A program made the position numbers and the translations under genes. Under the pieces are notes generated by a model, which was not told the DNA's origin, did not search any database, and was given only the letters and a program-made list of their open reading frames with translations. A stretch of DNA of 64,000 nucleotides, taken from assembly GCF_004000805.1 (NCBI RefSeq), contig NZ_BILY01000007.1, positions 1 through 64,000 on the forward strand. The letters run 5' to 3'. Shown in pieces: positions 7,631-16,232 of this stretch; position 1 is the first letter of the stretch; each line of letters begins with the position of its first letter. The DNA is from Paenibacillus glycanilyticus NBRC 16618. Its GTDB lineage: Bacteria; Bacillota; Bacilli; Paenibacillales; Paenibacillaceae.

Positions 7631-9277
7631 TTAATAACGGAAATAATTCATCTCTTCCCCGTTTATTCTCGCGACCGATTGCCCCGGACTTGCGACAATC
7701 AGCTCAAGCAGATCCTGATGGCTGATGCCGGTATAGATTAGCTTGCCGCCAAGTCTTGATGCTTGCTGCAAGATGAATTCTACCCCGCCCATCCGCTCGG
7801 CGAACGCAGCCAGGCTGCCGATTGCAAGCTTTTCCGCTTCATCCCGCCCCAATATTTCGACCGCTGCCGCGGCAGGCTTTCCTTGCAAACGAACCAAATT
7901 ATAGTCCTCAAGCTCCTCGAAGGTATAATGCCCATGCAGAAGAATAGAAACAAAACCATTTTGCACCTGACCATACAGGCCCGCTGCTCGCCTAATCCAA
8001 GTCCCTTTCGGAAGAACGCCGATAATCTCTTGCTGCTCGGCATGCTCCGGGACAGGGAACAACGTCAGTATCCGGTTTTTGTCGTACAGCACCTCCGTGT
8101 ACTCGCTTTGATGCCGCGGATCCCCTTCTCTCCAGCCCTCCCCCGGATGGAAGAAATACAGCTGATTGACGCCTGTCTCTCCCGTAACCGGGAACGAGAC
8201 CATCCACCGGATTTGCTCGTTATCAAACTCTTTTACCCGCTCCCAAATGCCGCCGGCCGCATAGTCCTTCGTCACATATGCATACGAATGAAGCGGAATT
8301 TCTTCCCCGGTATCAATTTTGATCATTTGTTTTGTGACCACCTCGGGCTGGTTGCGCTCCAGCGCTCTCCGGAGAGCATCCTCCGGAGCAGGATAGCAGA
8401 GGAAGCCCGCGTACTCCGTACGAGGCATACGATCTCCCAACGGAAAATCTCCAAATTGCACATAATCATGCAAGACGTTGCGGTCAGCAGGCGCATCATG
8501 CGGCCAGCCCCGGGAATGGGCACCAACCCAAGCGCCCTTCAGGTAAAAGAGCGCTCTCTCCCGCCACAGATAATCGAGCATCCCGGCAAGCTGCTGCTTT
8601 AACGCCGGCTCCGCCGTCAGCTCCCACGCGCAAGTAAACGCCTGAACCCAATGCCAGAACCATGGCAACGCCCCATACTCCGGCATTCCTTGGGCCGTTA
8701 CCCGCTCCATGGTGCGCTTCAGGGAAGCGATACCGTCTTCGAGCAGCTCCTGGTCTTCATAGCGCTGTCCGAATATGATCTTGGCCGCGGTATATTTGGC
8801 CTCATGGTGATGAAACAGCTGCAGCGGCTTTCTGTAAAAGCCTCCTTCATAAATACGATGGAGCGCACGCTCGAAGGCCTCCTGCAATTCCGGACCCAGA
8901 TGTTGTCCATAACGCGCATAGAAATAAACCATTAAGCTGCCCATCAGCTCGACCGGGAGCTCATGGGCTTTCGCAAGCTCAGGCGAAGGATTCAAATTCA
9001 GCGGAAAATGGCCATACAGCGGCTGATCCGGATCCTTTTGCTGAAGCTGCAGCACCCGTGCAAGCACGCCTTCCGCTTTCTTTTTCGAGTCGGCCGGATT
9101 GTTCAGTAGGGATTGAATTTCTTCGTCCACCGCTGCCGCAAATAAATAGGAGGCATAATAGAAGTTATCCCGTATATCGTGATGGAACCATAATCCGCTG
9201 GCGAGCATAGGCAAGCTCTGTGCCGATAAGGCTGCCGCCTTAATGATCTCTATTTGACGCTGCTGTTGTCCGTTCAT
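7631..9277 (-). CDS. Putative toroid-plus-sandwich polysaccharide lyase-like enzyme
   Basis: 548-residue cytoplasmic protein (no signal peptide). Residues of about 20-270 are rich in helices with aromatic pairs such as ALPWFWHWVQAF and LFHHHEAKYTAA, as in alpha/alpha toroids; the C-terminal half (SYAYVTKDYAAGGIWERV, VNQLYFFHPGEGW) looks like the beta-sandwich of heparinase II/III-type lyases or related hydrolases. This fold guess is by pattern only. AGAGGAG lies 12 bases before the ATG. It faces away from a DeoR-type regulator across repeated decamers, which suggests substrate-induced control. A role in oligosaccharide breakdown is inferred. Confidence 0.5.
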   Translation of the reverse strand: MNGQQQRQIEIIKAAALSAQSLPMLASGLWFHHDIRDNFYYASYLFAAAVDEEIQSLLNNPADSKKKAEGVLARVLQLQQKDPDQPLYGHFPLNLNPSPELAKAHELPVELMGSLMVYFYARYGQHLGPELQEAFERALHRIYEGGFYRKPLQLFHHHEAKYTAAKIIFGQRYEDQELLEDGIASLKRTMERVTAQGMPEYGALPWFWHWVQAFTCAWELTAEPALKQQLAGMLDYLWRERALFYLKGAWVGAHSRGWPHDAPADRNVLHDYVQFGDFPLGDRMPRTEYAGFLCYPAPEDALRRALERNQPEVVTKQMIKIDTGEEIPLHSYAYVTKDYAAGGIWERVKEFDNEQIRWMVSFPVTGETGVNQLYFFHPGEGWREGDPRHQSEYTEVLYDKNRILTLFPVPEHAEQQEIIGVLPKGTWIRRAAGLYGQVQNGFVSILLHGHYTFEELEDYNLVRLQGKPAAAAVEILGRDEAEKLAIGSLAAFAERMGGVEFILQQASRLGGKLIYTGISHQDLLELIVASPGQSVARINGEEMNYFRY

Positions 9278-9310
9278 GAGTATCGTTTACTCCTCTCTAT
9301 CCCGTAAAAA

Positions 9311-9340
9311 GTTCATTTATGTTTATTTTAGTTCATTTAG
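9311..9340. promoter_or_regulatory. Three tandem decamers, likely DeoR-type operator
   Basis: Three consecutive 10-mers, GTTCATTTAT, GTTTATTTTA and GTTCATTTAG, lie in the space between the divergent enzyme gene and the DeoR regulator. The 10-bp period places them on one face of the helix, as in several DeoR/GlpR-family operators. Confidence 0.6.
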
Positions 9341-9458
9341 TAGAAATAATCATTAATAAAATTGTATTTGAACCTAACTACACATCCAGTAACTATGGAC
9401 GAGACGACAAGCTAAGTTTAAAATAATGGCAATACCAATGAGAACGGATGAGCATGAA

Positions 9459-10211
9459 ATGAACCATTTACGCCGATACGAGAGTATTATGGAGGTTCTG
9501 CTGACGCAGAAGGAAGTGACGGTTGCGGAGCTCAGCGAGCGGCTGAACGTAACGGGCAAGACGATCCGGGAGGATCTGACGAAGCTGGAGGAACAAGGCC
9601 TTGTAAAACGGGTTCATGGCGGCGCCGTGCTGGCAAACAGCGATCAATTCGGCATTCTTCCGGTGAAGGAGCCGCTCGCGAAGCATGCCGACGAGAAAAC
9701 CGGCATTGCGGAAACCGCGATGAGGTTTATCTCCAGCAATGACATTATTGCGCTGGACGGCGGCAGCACAACCCTTGAGATCGCAAGGCGGCTGAACGAT
9801 TTGACGGTGACCGTCATTACCAACGATGTATACATCATCAGCGAGCTGGCGGGAAAAGAAAACGTCCGGCTCGTCGTCCCCGGCGGTTACCGCGTCCGCA
9901 ACGTTCTTGCGGGTCCGGAAGCGGTCGCTTACGTGCGTAACCTGAACATTAATAAAGCGTTTATTTCCGCTACCGGCGTACATCTCGAGCATGGCTTGTC
10001 CGTCTATACCGGCGACTTGATCGATTTCAAGCAGGCTTTAATGACGACAGCCCGGGAATGCTACGGAGTTGCCGACCATCATAAGTTTGGCCACAGCGCG
10101 CTTCGTACGTTCGCGAGGTTATCCGAGCTGACGGCTCTCCTAACCGATAAGGGCCTGCCGGAAGAAACGGCTGCCGCATTCCGGGCAGCGGGTGTCCGGT
10201 TGGAGATTTGA
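9459..10211 (+). CDS. DeoR/GlpR-family transcription regulator
   Basis: 250-residue regulator. The N-terminal winged helix (RYESIMEVLLTQKEVTVAEL then VTGKTIREDLTKLEEQGLVKRVHGGAV) is the DeoR signature; the C-terminal sugar-phosphate sensor domain carries DGGSTTLEIA and TNDVYI. The reading frame is open back to an ATG at 9426, but family members begin a few residues before RYESI and the ATG at 9459 has GGATGAG upstream, so that start is preferred; the site is weak in either case. Divergent from the lyase-like gene, with repeated decamers between them: it probably represses that gene and senses a phosphorylated sugar. Confidence 0.88.
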   Translation: MNHLRRYESIMEVLLTQKEVTVAELSERLNVTGKTIREDLTKLEEQGLVKRVHGGAVLANSDQFGILPVKEPLAKHADEKTGIAETAMRFISSNDIIALDGGSTTLEIARRLNDLTVTVITNDVYIISELAGKENVRLVVPGGYRVRNVLAGPEAVAYVRNLNINKAFISATGVHLEHGLSVYTGDLIDFKQALMTTARECYGVADHHKFGHSALRTFARLSELTALLTDKGLPEETAAAFRAAGVRLEI

Positions 10212-10275
10212 GAGCGTCACAGCAACTTCCATTACGATCACTGTTACAATTACCGTTATCGCCTCCATTGTCTTC

Positions 10276-10466
10276 GTACGTTGGAATTGCTCCAACGAAA
10301 GCAAGCTAAATGGAAGGCTTTGAAAGGCTATAATGGATTTACTCCAGTGAAAATGGAGAAATTCAAACAGCATTGCTCATAGGAGCTGATTTTACTGTAG
10401 TGAATCCAACGTAGAACGCATACTTGGGCAAAAACGCCTCCTTTTACTGGACCAAATCCAACGTAG
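10276..10466. repeat. Four-dyad phased intergenic element, copy 2
   Basis: TGGA-N5-TCCA sites start at 10282, 10334, 10396 (TGTA variant) and 10448: spacing 52, 62 and 52 bp. The first site is TTGGA-ATTGC-TCCAA, the second is flanked by GTGAAAA, the last two read in the opposite orientation and end in TCCAACGTAG. Fills most of the 337-bp gap after the DeoR gene; nothing else is seen in that gap except the terminator at its end. Confidence 0.8.
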
Positions 10467-10500
10467 CTCTGAGTCCTTCTCCTGTGCAATAACCAAAAAT

Positions 10501-10547
10501 AAAAATCGCCAGCCGAATGCTAAACAGCAGCAGGCTGGCGATTTTTT
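10501..10547. terminator. Bidirectional terminator
   Basis: Stem AAAAATCGCCAGCC/GGCTGGCGATTTTT around an 18-base loop; A-run on one side and T-run on the other. Serves the SDR gene ending at 10549. Confidence 0.9.
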
Positions 10548-10548
10548 A

Positions 10549-11286
10549 TCAGTTGAATCCGCCGTTCACGCGAAGCGTCTGTCCGGTAATCCAGCGGGCT
10601 TTATCGCTGACGAGAAGTTCAACGGCATTGGCGATGTCGTCAGGCTCCCCAAGGCGCCCAAACGCGTTCATGCGGCGGAACGAATCCACAAGCTCCTCGG
10701 ATTTGCCGTTCAGGAACAGCTCGGTCGACACCTGCCCTGGCGCGATGCAGTTGATGATAATATCTTTTGGGCCAAATTCCTTTGCCAGCTGACGGGTTAA
10801 CTGTTCAACAGCCCCTTTGGTAGCGGCGTAGACGCTATATGTCGGAAGCATCGCGCCTGATACGGAGGTAGAGAAGTTAATAATCGTCCCGCCGCTTGCC
10901 ATATGCTTCATCGCTTGCTGGCAGGCGAAATACGTCCCTTTCACATTGATCATGAACTGCCGGTCGAACATTTCCTCCGTTACGTTCATAATCGGCGCCA
11001 GATCCATAATCCCCGCATTATTCACGAGAATATCCACGCGTCCGAACCGCTCAAGCGCCTCCGAGAACAGTCCCTCCACATCGCTGACCTTGCCGATATT
11101 TCCGCGGATGGCAGCAGCTTCGCCGCCCGCTTGCTCGATTAATTGGACAACCTCGTTTGCTTTCTCTTCGTTGGAGGAATAATTGACAACAACTTTCGCG
11201 CCGGCTTCGCCGAGGTGAATGGCGATTTGGCGTCCGATTCCTCTCGAACCACCGGTGACAATTGCGACTTTTCCTTGTAAACTCAT
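10549..11286 (-). CDS. SDR-family oxidoreductase, FabG-like
   Basis: 245-residue classical short-chain dehydrogenase: TGGSRGIG cofactor motif at residues 11-18, NNAG, catalytic Ser in INFSTSVSG and the YAATK pair (Y and K), ending with WITGQTLRVNGGF. AAGGAG precedes the ATG by ten bases. It is divergent from an AraC-type regulator, an arrangement common for stress or aromatic-compound reductases. The exact substrate (a 3-oxo or polyol compound) cannot be decided from sequence. Confidence 0.92.
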   Translation of the reverse strand: MSLQGKVAIVTGGSRGIGRQIAIHLGEAGAKVVVNYSSNEEKANEVVQLIEQAGGEAAAIRGNIGKVSDVEGLFSEALERFGRVDILVNNAGIMDLAPIMNVTEEMFDRQFMINVKGTYFACQQAMKHMASGGTIINFSTSVSGAMLPTYSVYAATKGAVEQLTRQLAKEFGPKDIIINCIAPGQVSTELFLNGKSEELVDSFRRMNAFGRLGEPDDIANAVELLVSDKARWITGQTLRVNGGFN

Positions 11287-11495
11287 TATTCATTCGCTCC
11301 TTTATGTTTCGGATAGTTAATTGGAGTGGCTACAACATTGATTATAAGGAATGCAAGGGGAATACCATTAGAACAGAACCGTTCAATCCTTGCCTATTTC
11401 TCTTCGCGAATGAAAGATAAGCTTAGTATAGTGAAACTCGCGCATTTCTATTTTAAAATAAAAGCAATCCCTCTTCGGAAAGGAATTCACAAGCC

Positions 11496-12413
11496 ATGGA
11501 CGAAACCTTGCGAACGGAGCAGGCTTTGCGGCACTTAGCGGACTTGATCCTGCGCCATGCTCCGTCAAGCGGCACGTTTCCTACTTCTGTTCCCAATCTG
11601 TCATTGATGCATGCCGACCATTTGTCGGAACCGCTGGAATCCGTCTATAAGCCCTCCCTTTGTCTTGTGGCGCAAGGGGCAAAGACGGCTACTCTCGGAG
11701 ATGAAACGTACCGGTATGACCCGATGACTTTTGTTGTTATTGCTGCCGAACTGCCGATTATAAGCAAAATCGTGGAGGCTTCGCCCGAGGTCCCGTATTT
11801 AAGCTTAAAGCTGAGCTTCGACCCCGATGTCATTCTCGATATTGTAAAAGAAAGCAGCAGCGCCTCTGCCTCACCTTCCGATGCCTCACCGGGAATAACA
11901 ATGAACCACACGTCTCCAGGCTTGCTCGAAGCCGCCGTCAGGCTTGTTCAGCTGCTGGATACGCCGGGGGACATTCCGGTTCTCGCACCGCTTATTATCC
12001 GCGAGATCCTGTACCGCGTGCTGCAAAGCGAGCATGGCTCGCTTATCCACTCCTTCGCTATGGTTGGCAGCCATTCGCATAACATTGCGCAAGCGATTCG
12101 GATGATTAACCGGCAATATGCGGAGCCGCTTGTCATCGAGCAGCTGGCCAAGGAAGCAAGCCTCAGCACCTCGGCTTTTCATAAACATTTCAAGCGCGTA
12201 ACGTCAATGAGCCCGCTGCAATATCAGAAAACGCTGCGCCTGCAGGAAGCAAGACGCTTAATGCTGACGGAAACGGTGCATGCTTCGGAAGCCGCCTTCC
12301 GCGTTGGATACGAAAGCCCGTCCCAGTTCAGCCGCGAATATGCCCGGATGTACGGACGGCCGCCGATGCTCGATATTCAAGAGCAGCGCGCTTCAGCAAT
12401 AACAGGGCCATGA
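11496..12413 (+). CDS. AraC-family regulator with AraC_N domain
   Basis: 305-residue activator. The N-terminal half (YKPSLCLVAQGAKTATLGDETYRYDPMTFVV) is the AraC_N-type sensor; the C-terminal 110 residues hold the two helix-turn-helix motifs (VIEQLAKEASLSTSAFHKHFKRVTSMSPLQYQK and SEAAFRVGYESPSQFSREYARMYG). AAAGGA stands 11 bases before the ATG. Divergent from the SDR gene at a distance of 209 bases, so it probably controls that gene; the effector is unknown. Confidence 0.92.
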   Translation: MDETLRTEQALRHLADLILRHAPSSGTFPTSVPNLSLMHADHLSEPLESVYKPSLCLVAQGAKTATLGDETYRYDPMTFVVIAAELPIISKIVEASPEVPYLSLKLSFDPDVILDIVKESSSASASPSDASPGITMNHTSPGLLEAAVRLVQLLDTPGDIPVLAPLIIREILYRVLQSEHGSLIHSFAMVGSHSHNIAQAIRMINRQYAEPLVIEQLAKEASLSTSAFHKHFKRVTSMSPLQYQKTLRLQEARRLMLTETVHASEAAFRVGYESPSQFSREYARMYGRPPMLDIQEQRASAITGP

Positions 12414-12441
12414 CGATCAATCGTCATGGCCCTGTTGTTTT
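12401..12441. terminator. Bidirectional terminator overlapping the AraC stop codon
   Basis: Long stem AACAGGGCCATGACGAT with its complement, three-base loop, then GTTTTTGG. The TGA of the regulator lies in the left arm. Confidence 0.9.
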
Positions 12442-12450
12442 TGGGGATAA

Positions 12451-12876
12451 TTAGCGCGCTTCGGTTTTTTGCAGCATTACGTTCAGCACATCTTCCCAAT
12501 GCAGCTTCATCTGCTCCCTCGTAGCCGCATGATCCAGATTTTCCTGATGGAAGCTGACGGTTGTTTTCTCCGGATGGCTGGAGATGAGCCGGATTTGCAA
12601 GGTCGAAGTCTTCTCCCAGCCGGGCTTGGTCCACCTCAGGCGCAGCTGCTGCCGAGGCTTCACAATTCGCAATTCTCCCGATATCCCTTCAGCGCTTTGA
12701 AACGTCTCGCCAGCTTCTATCGCTAAGTTCTTGACGTTGCCAATCCATAACCTCAAGCCTTCGGCCGAGGTGAGAAATGCCCAAGCTCGCTCAGGGGAAA
12801 CAGGCAAGGTCCTGCGAACCCCGATCTGAAAACCGGCCGAGGCCGTTTTACCAACGATTTTTTCGGAATATCCCAT
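12451..12876 (-). CDS. SRPBCC/AHSA1-domain protein
   Basis: 141-residue START-like (SRPBCC, AHA1 C-terminal) protein: RRTLPVSPERAWAFLTSAEGLRLWIGNVKNL at the N-terminus and a C-terminal helix HWEDVLNVMLQKTEAR, the usual beginning and end of this hydrophobic-cavity fold. It lies 18 bases downstream of a TetR gene on the same strand and must share its transcript. Ligand unknown; a role in binding a hydrophobic compound sensed by the regulator is inference. Confidence 0.85.
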   Translation of the reverse strand: MGYSEKIVGKTASAGFQIGVRRTLPVSPERAWAFLTSAEGLRLWIGNVKNLAIEAGETFQSAEGISGELRIVKPRQQLRLRWTKPGWEKTSTLQIRLISSHPEKTTVSFHQENLDHAATREQMKLHWEDVLNVMLQKTEAR

Positions 12877-12894
12877 TCTTCATCCTCCTCGAAT

Positions 12895-13464
12895 TTATCG
12901 GCTTAGAGCACGTACGAACAAATCGACGCTGGATTCCGCAAACCCCTCTCTCGTAACCTTTGTAACGGCCTCGGCCGTATACAGCCGCGAGATAAAGGCC
13001 CCGTAATTCATCCACATAAATGTGATGGCCTGCGTCTCCGCATCCGTGTCGATCATTTTGTCCTGTCTTTGCATTTCCTTAAAGTAATCCATCAGAAGCT
13101 CGAGCAAAATCCGGGGATGCTTCTGCGCTTTCTGCCTGATGCCGGCCAAATCATTGTCCGCCAGAACGATAAGAAACAGCTTGCGGTTGCGCTCCATCAC
13201 CTCATGATACATTTCGCTTACAAGCAGCAGGTCTGCCCGCATATCCCATACCACTTCTTCTTGAAAAATCCGTGTCATTTCCATGGAATAATGGAAATAG
13301 TCAACGGCCTTTTCGAGCAAATTCAGCTTATTGGCGAAGTTCCGGAATAACGTCATCTCGCTAACGCCTGCCACCGCGGCAATCTCTTTGGTGGATACGC
13401 CTTTATAACCCTTCTCCGCCATCAAATCAATCGCGGCCTGCATGAGTTTTACCTTATTATCCAA
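12895..13464 (-). CDS. TetR/AcrR-family repressor
   Basis: 189-residue regulator with the TetR helix-turn-helix at residues 23-45 (GVSTKEIAAVAGVSEMTLFRNFANK) and an all-helical ligand domain. The start is a TTG at 13464, preceded by AAGGGTGAG; no ATG lies nearby in frame before the conserved MQAAIDLMAEKGYKGVS region. A perfect 7-bp dyad 26 bases upstream is the probable operator, so autoregulation together with the downstream SRPBCC gene is likely. Confidence 0.9.
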   Translation of the reverse strand: MDNKVKLMQAAIDLMAEKGYKGVSTKEIAAVAGVSEMTLFRNFANKLNLLEKAVDYFHYSMEMTRIFQEEVVWDMRADLLLVSEMYHEVMERNRKLFLIVLADNDLAGIRQKAQKHPRILLELLMDYFKEMQRQDKMIDTDAETQAITFMWMNYGAFISRLYTAEAVTKVTREGFAESSVDLFVRALSR

Positions 13465-13489
13465 AAAAGCTCACCCTTACCTGTCTGTA

Positions 13490-13507
13490 TGTTAGTACTC
13501 ACTAACA
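13490..13507. promoter_or_regulatory. TetR-type operator dyad
   Basis: Perfect inverted repeat TGTTAGT-N4-ACTAACA just upstream of the TetR start, of the size usual for this family. Confidence 0.75.
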
Positions 13508-13567
13508 TTTGTTTTAAGAATAGTCGATTTGGAAAGAGATGTAAACATTTATTCCGGCAATCGCTGC

Positions 13568-13618
13568 AAAAAAAGCCGTTGCTCCTTCCGCCCGGGGCAG
13601 CTGGAGCAACGGCTTTTT
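13568..13618. terminator. Terminator of the sugar-importer operon
   Basis: Stem of about 16 bp, AAAGCCGTTGCTCC/GGAGCAACGGCTTT, with A-run and T-run on either side; it ends the lipoprotein gene on the minus strand and could also stop transcription from the left. Confidence 0.9.
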
Positions 13619-13634
13619 GCTTTTTGTGCTGTTC

Positions 13635-15182
13635 TTATTTGCCCTTCGCAGCCAGGAAGGCGTCGAACTGCTTCTGCTTCTCGGCGATGACCTTCTCGAC
13701 ACCGGCGGATTTCAGCGCCGCGACATATTCGGGCAAGACCTTGTCGGTGTCGACCGAGCCGGTCTCCAGCGCCTTCTGGTATTGCTTGATGACGTTCGCG
13801 AGCGCGCCGACCTCCGCCTTCACGGAATCGCTGTTGAAGACAAAGCCGAGACCAGGCGACGGCTTGGCTCCCTCGTTGAACGCCTTGAACTGCTCCCACT
13901 TGTCTGGCGCTTCGGTGTTCCACACGTGATTGAGGAACTGGTTGCCGAGTTCCCAAGCGACGCCGGGGGCGTATTGGCCGGATTTATCGGTAGGCGTCAT
14001 GACGTCGCCGCTGAGCGTGTAATGCACCCCTTCGATGCCGAAGTTCAGCAGGTTGACGATATCCTTGTCGGTGTGAAGCAGGTTAATGAACATCATGGCC
14101 CGTTCAGGGTTCTTGGACGTCGTCGAGACCGCCAGCATGGCACCTGCCGTCTCGGAAGTAGAGACCGTTTTGCCGGTCAGATAGATTTGGTCCAGCTTCC
14201 CTCCGATGCCGGCCGCATTGGCGATTTCCGCCGCCTTGCCGGGCTTGAGCGGCTCGATCGTCGAGAAGACGTTGCCGCCCTTATAGGCGTCGCCGCTCGA
14301 GAGCTGCGTAGTCGCGGCGTCCTTGTTGATATAGCCTTTCTGGAAGAAATCGCGGGCGAGCTTCAGATAACGCTTGTAAATATCGAAGTCCTCCATCATC
14401 TTTACCGTCGTGTCGCTGTCTTCCTTGGAGATGACGCCGGGAATCGTGCCGTCGCCTAAGGAGTCGAATTCGGTCAGCTGCCCGAACGACCCGCCTTGCA
14501 TATAGAGAGGAGTCATATCCGGTTTCTTTTCCTTCACCACCTTGTAGATGGCGTCCAGATCCTCTGCCGTCTTCACCGTGCTCATGTCAAGGCCCAGCTC
14601 ATCGGCAATATCCTTGCGGTAGACGACTCCGCCTGCGAACGCGAGCTCCTTGTTCGTCGGTATGCCATAGTTTTTACCGTTGATTTTGGAGCCCTCGAGG
14701 AACGATGGATCAAGCGAGCTGACAATCCCTTGGCCGTATTTGTCCAGCAGATCGCCAAGCTCCTTATAGGCGCCCTTGGCGACATTCTTCGAATAGCCGT
14801 TCCACTGCGCCGTGAATAGAATGTCTACCGGCTCGCGGGAGGCAATCATCAGGTTCACCTTGTCGTCCCATGCCCCCCAGTCGATCGGTGCGATGTCGAT
14901 GGTGGCGTTGATTTTCTCCGTCAAAATTTTGTTCAGAGCATCCTCCACCATCGCCTCGTCCGCCTGCGGCGGCCCTTCGTACACCAGCTTCAGCTTGTAA
15001 GGCTTGAGATCGGCTGGCGCGTTCCCGCCGTCATTCGCCGTCGCACTGGCTCCGGCGTTGCCGGCAGACGCTTCATTGCCGCCGGAACCGGATGGCTGGT
15101 TTTTGCTGCATGCGGACATGAAGAGGGCGATAACGAGCAGGGGCAGGACAACCAGCGAAATTGTTTTTCTCGTCTGCTTCAT
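13635..15182 (-). CDS. Extracellular solute-binding lipoprotein, LplA/YtcQ type
   Basis: 515-residue substrate-binding lipoprotein of a carbohydrate ABC importer. A 24-residue signal ends in the lipobox MSAC (Cys25), followed by a Ser/Ala/Gly-rich linker. The stretches INATIDIAPIDWGAWDDKVNLMIASREPVDILF and YGIPTNKELAF fit the large CUT1 binding proteins that end in a DUF3502 domain. It is the last gene of kinase-regulator-permease-permease-binding protein order. No ATPase gene is present, as usual for this group, which relies on a shared MsmX-type ATPase (known for Bacillus; inferred here). Confidence 0.9.
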   Translation of the reverse strand: MKQTRKTISLVVLPLLVIALFMSACSKNQPSGSGGNEASAGNAGASATANDGGNAPADLKPYKLKLVYEGPPQADEAMVEDALNKILTEKINATIDIAPIDWGAWDDKVNLMIASREPVDILFTAQWNGYSKNVAKGAYKELGDLLDKYGQGIVSSLDPSFLEGSKINGKNYGIPTNKELAFAGGVVYRKDIADELGLDMSTVKTAEDLDAIYKVVKEKKPDMTPLYMQGGSFGQLTEFDSLGDGTIPGVISKEDSDTTVKMMEDFDIYKRYLKLARDFFQKGYINKDAATTQLSSGDAYKGGNVFSTIEPLKPGKAAEIANAAGIGGKLDQIYLTGKTVSTSETAGAMLAVSTTSKNPERAMMFINLLHTDKDIVNLLNFGIEGVHYTLSGDVMTPTDKSGQYAPGVAWELGNQFLNHVWNTEAPDKWEQFKAFNEGAKPSPGLGFVFNSDSVKAEVGALANVIKQYQKALETGSVDTDKVLPEYVAALKSAGVEKVIAEKQKQFDAFLAAKGK

Positions 15183-15285
15183 AAAGAGATAGACCTCCCA
15201 ATAGTTGATTTGTATGCTTAACCGGATTGCCGGCTACAGCCAAATGCAAGGCAGATCGTTCCGGCGGGATAGCCGGGAAAGGAAA

Positions 15286-16221
15286 TTAGCCCTTCACCGC
15301 GCCAACCGTCAGGCCGCGGACGAAATATTTCTGGAAGAACGGGTAGGCGAACACGATCGGGCCGATACCAACCACGACAAGGGCCATCCGCACGGTTTCG
15401 CTGGGAAAGTTGAACATGCCGCCCGCCCTGGCAATCTCGGCCGCAGCCGTCGGATTGCTGGAGAGATACTGAATATTCGCAAGCATTTTGTAGAGCAGGT
15501 ATTGAACCGAGATGTTGTGATCGTTGGTGATGAAGACCAGGCTTAGAAACCAGTCGTTCCAATACGTCAGCGTCTGGAAGAGCGCCACCGTCGCCAGTAC
15601 CGGCATGGAGAGCGGAAGAACGATGCGGATGAAAATCCGAAGCTCGCCGGCTCCGTCGATCTTAGCCGACTCCAGTACCGCAGCGGGTATGGTCTCCTTG
15701 AAAAAAGTTCTTACGATCAGAACCCAGAAGGAGGACACCAGGAGCGGCATAATGAGCGCCCAGAGCGTATCCTTCAGATTCAGCATCTGCACGTAGACGA
15801 GATACCAGGGAACAAGCCCCCCGGAGAAGAGCATCGTAAAGAAGACGAAGAAGGTGAAGAATCGGGCGTGCGGAAATTGGCTGCGCGATATCGGATAGGC
15901 GTAAAGCGCGATGATCAGCATGCTGAGCGCCGTGCCGACGACCGTAACCGTAATAGAGATTCCGTAGGAATACGCGATCTGTCCGATGTCCTTGTAAAGG
16001 AAGGCATAGGCGGCCAGATTGAACTTCTCCGGAATGAATCGGTAGCCGTGCGTCAGGACGGATTTCTCGTCGGAAAACGATACGGAAAGCAGCAGCAGCA
16101 GCGGGATGACGCACAGGGCGGAATAGAGGATGAAGAAGATATTGATGCCGCTTGAAGCTGCGGCGGACAACCGGTTTTTCGGATTCGAGCCCGCAGTGGT
16201 TTTGTCGGAGATGGCAGCCAT
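15286..16221 (-). CDS. Carbohydrate ABC permease, LplC/YtcP type
   Basis: 311-residue inner-membrane permease with six predicted membrane segments and the EAA loop SAKIDGAGELRIFIRIVLPLSMP. The frame is open for another 139 codons upstream, but that extension overlaps the other permease gene and reads as low-complexity noise; AGGAGGG six bases before the ATG at 16221 settles the start. The stop of the first permease lies 11 bases upstream. Works with the partner permease as the channel of the importer. Confidence 0.93.
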   Translation of the reverse strand: MAAISDKTTAGSNPKNRLSAAASSGINIFFILYSALCVIPLLLLLSVSFSDEKSVLTHGYRFIPEKFNLAAYAFLYKDIGQIAYSYGISITVTVVGTALSMLIIALYAYPISRSQFPHARFFTFFVFFTMLFSGGLVPWYLVYVQMLNLKDTLWALIMPLLVSSFWVLIVRTFFKETIPAAVLESAKIDGAGELRIFIRIVLPLSMPVLATVALFQTLTYWNDWFLSLVFITNDHNISVQYLLYKMLANIQYLSSNPTAAAEIARAGGMFNFPSETVRMALVVVGIGPIVFAYPFFQKYFVRGLTVGAVKG

Positions 16222-16232
16222 CCGGTTCCCTC

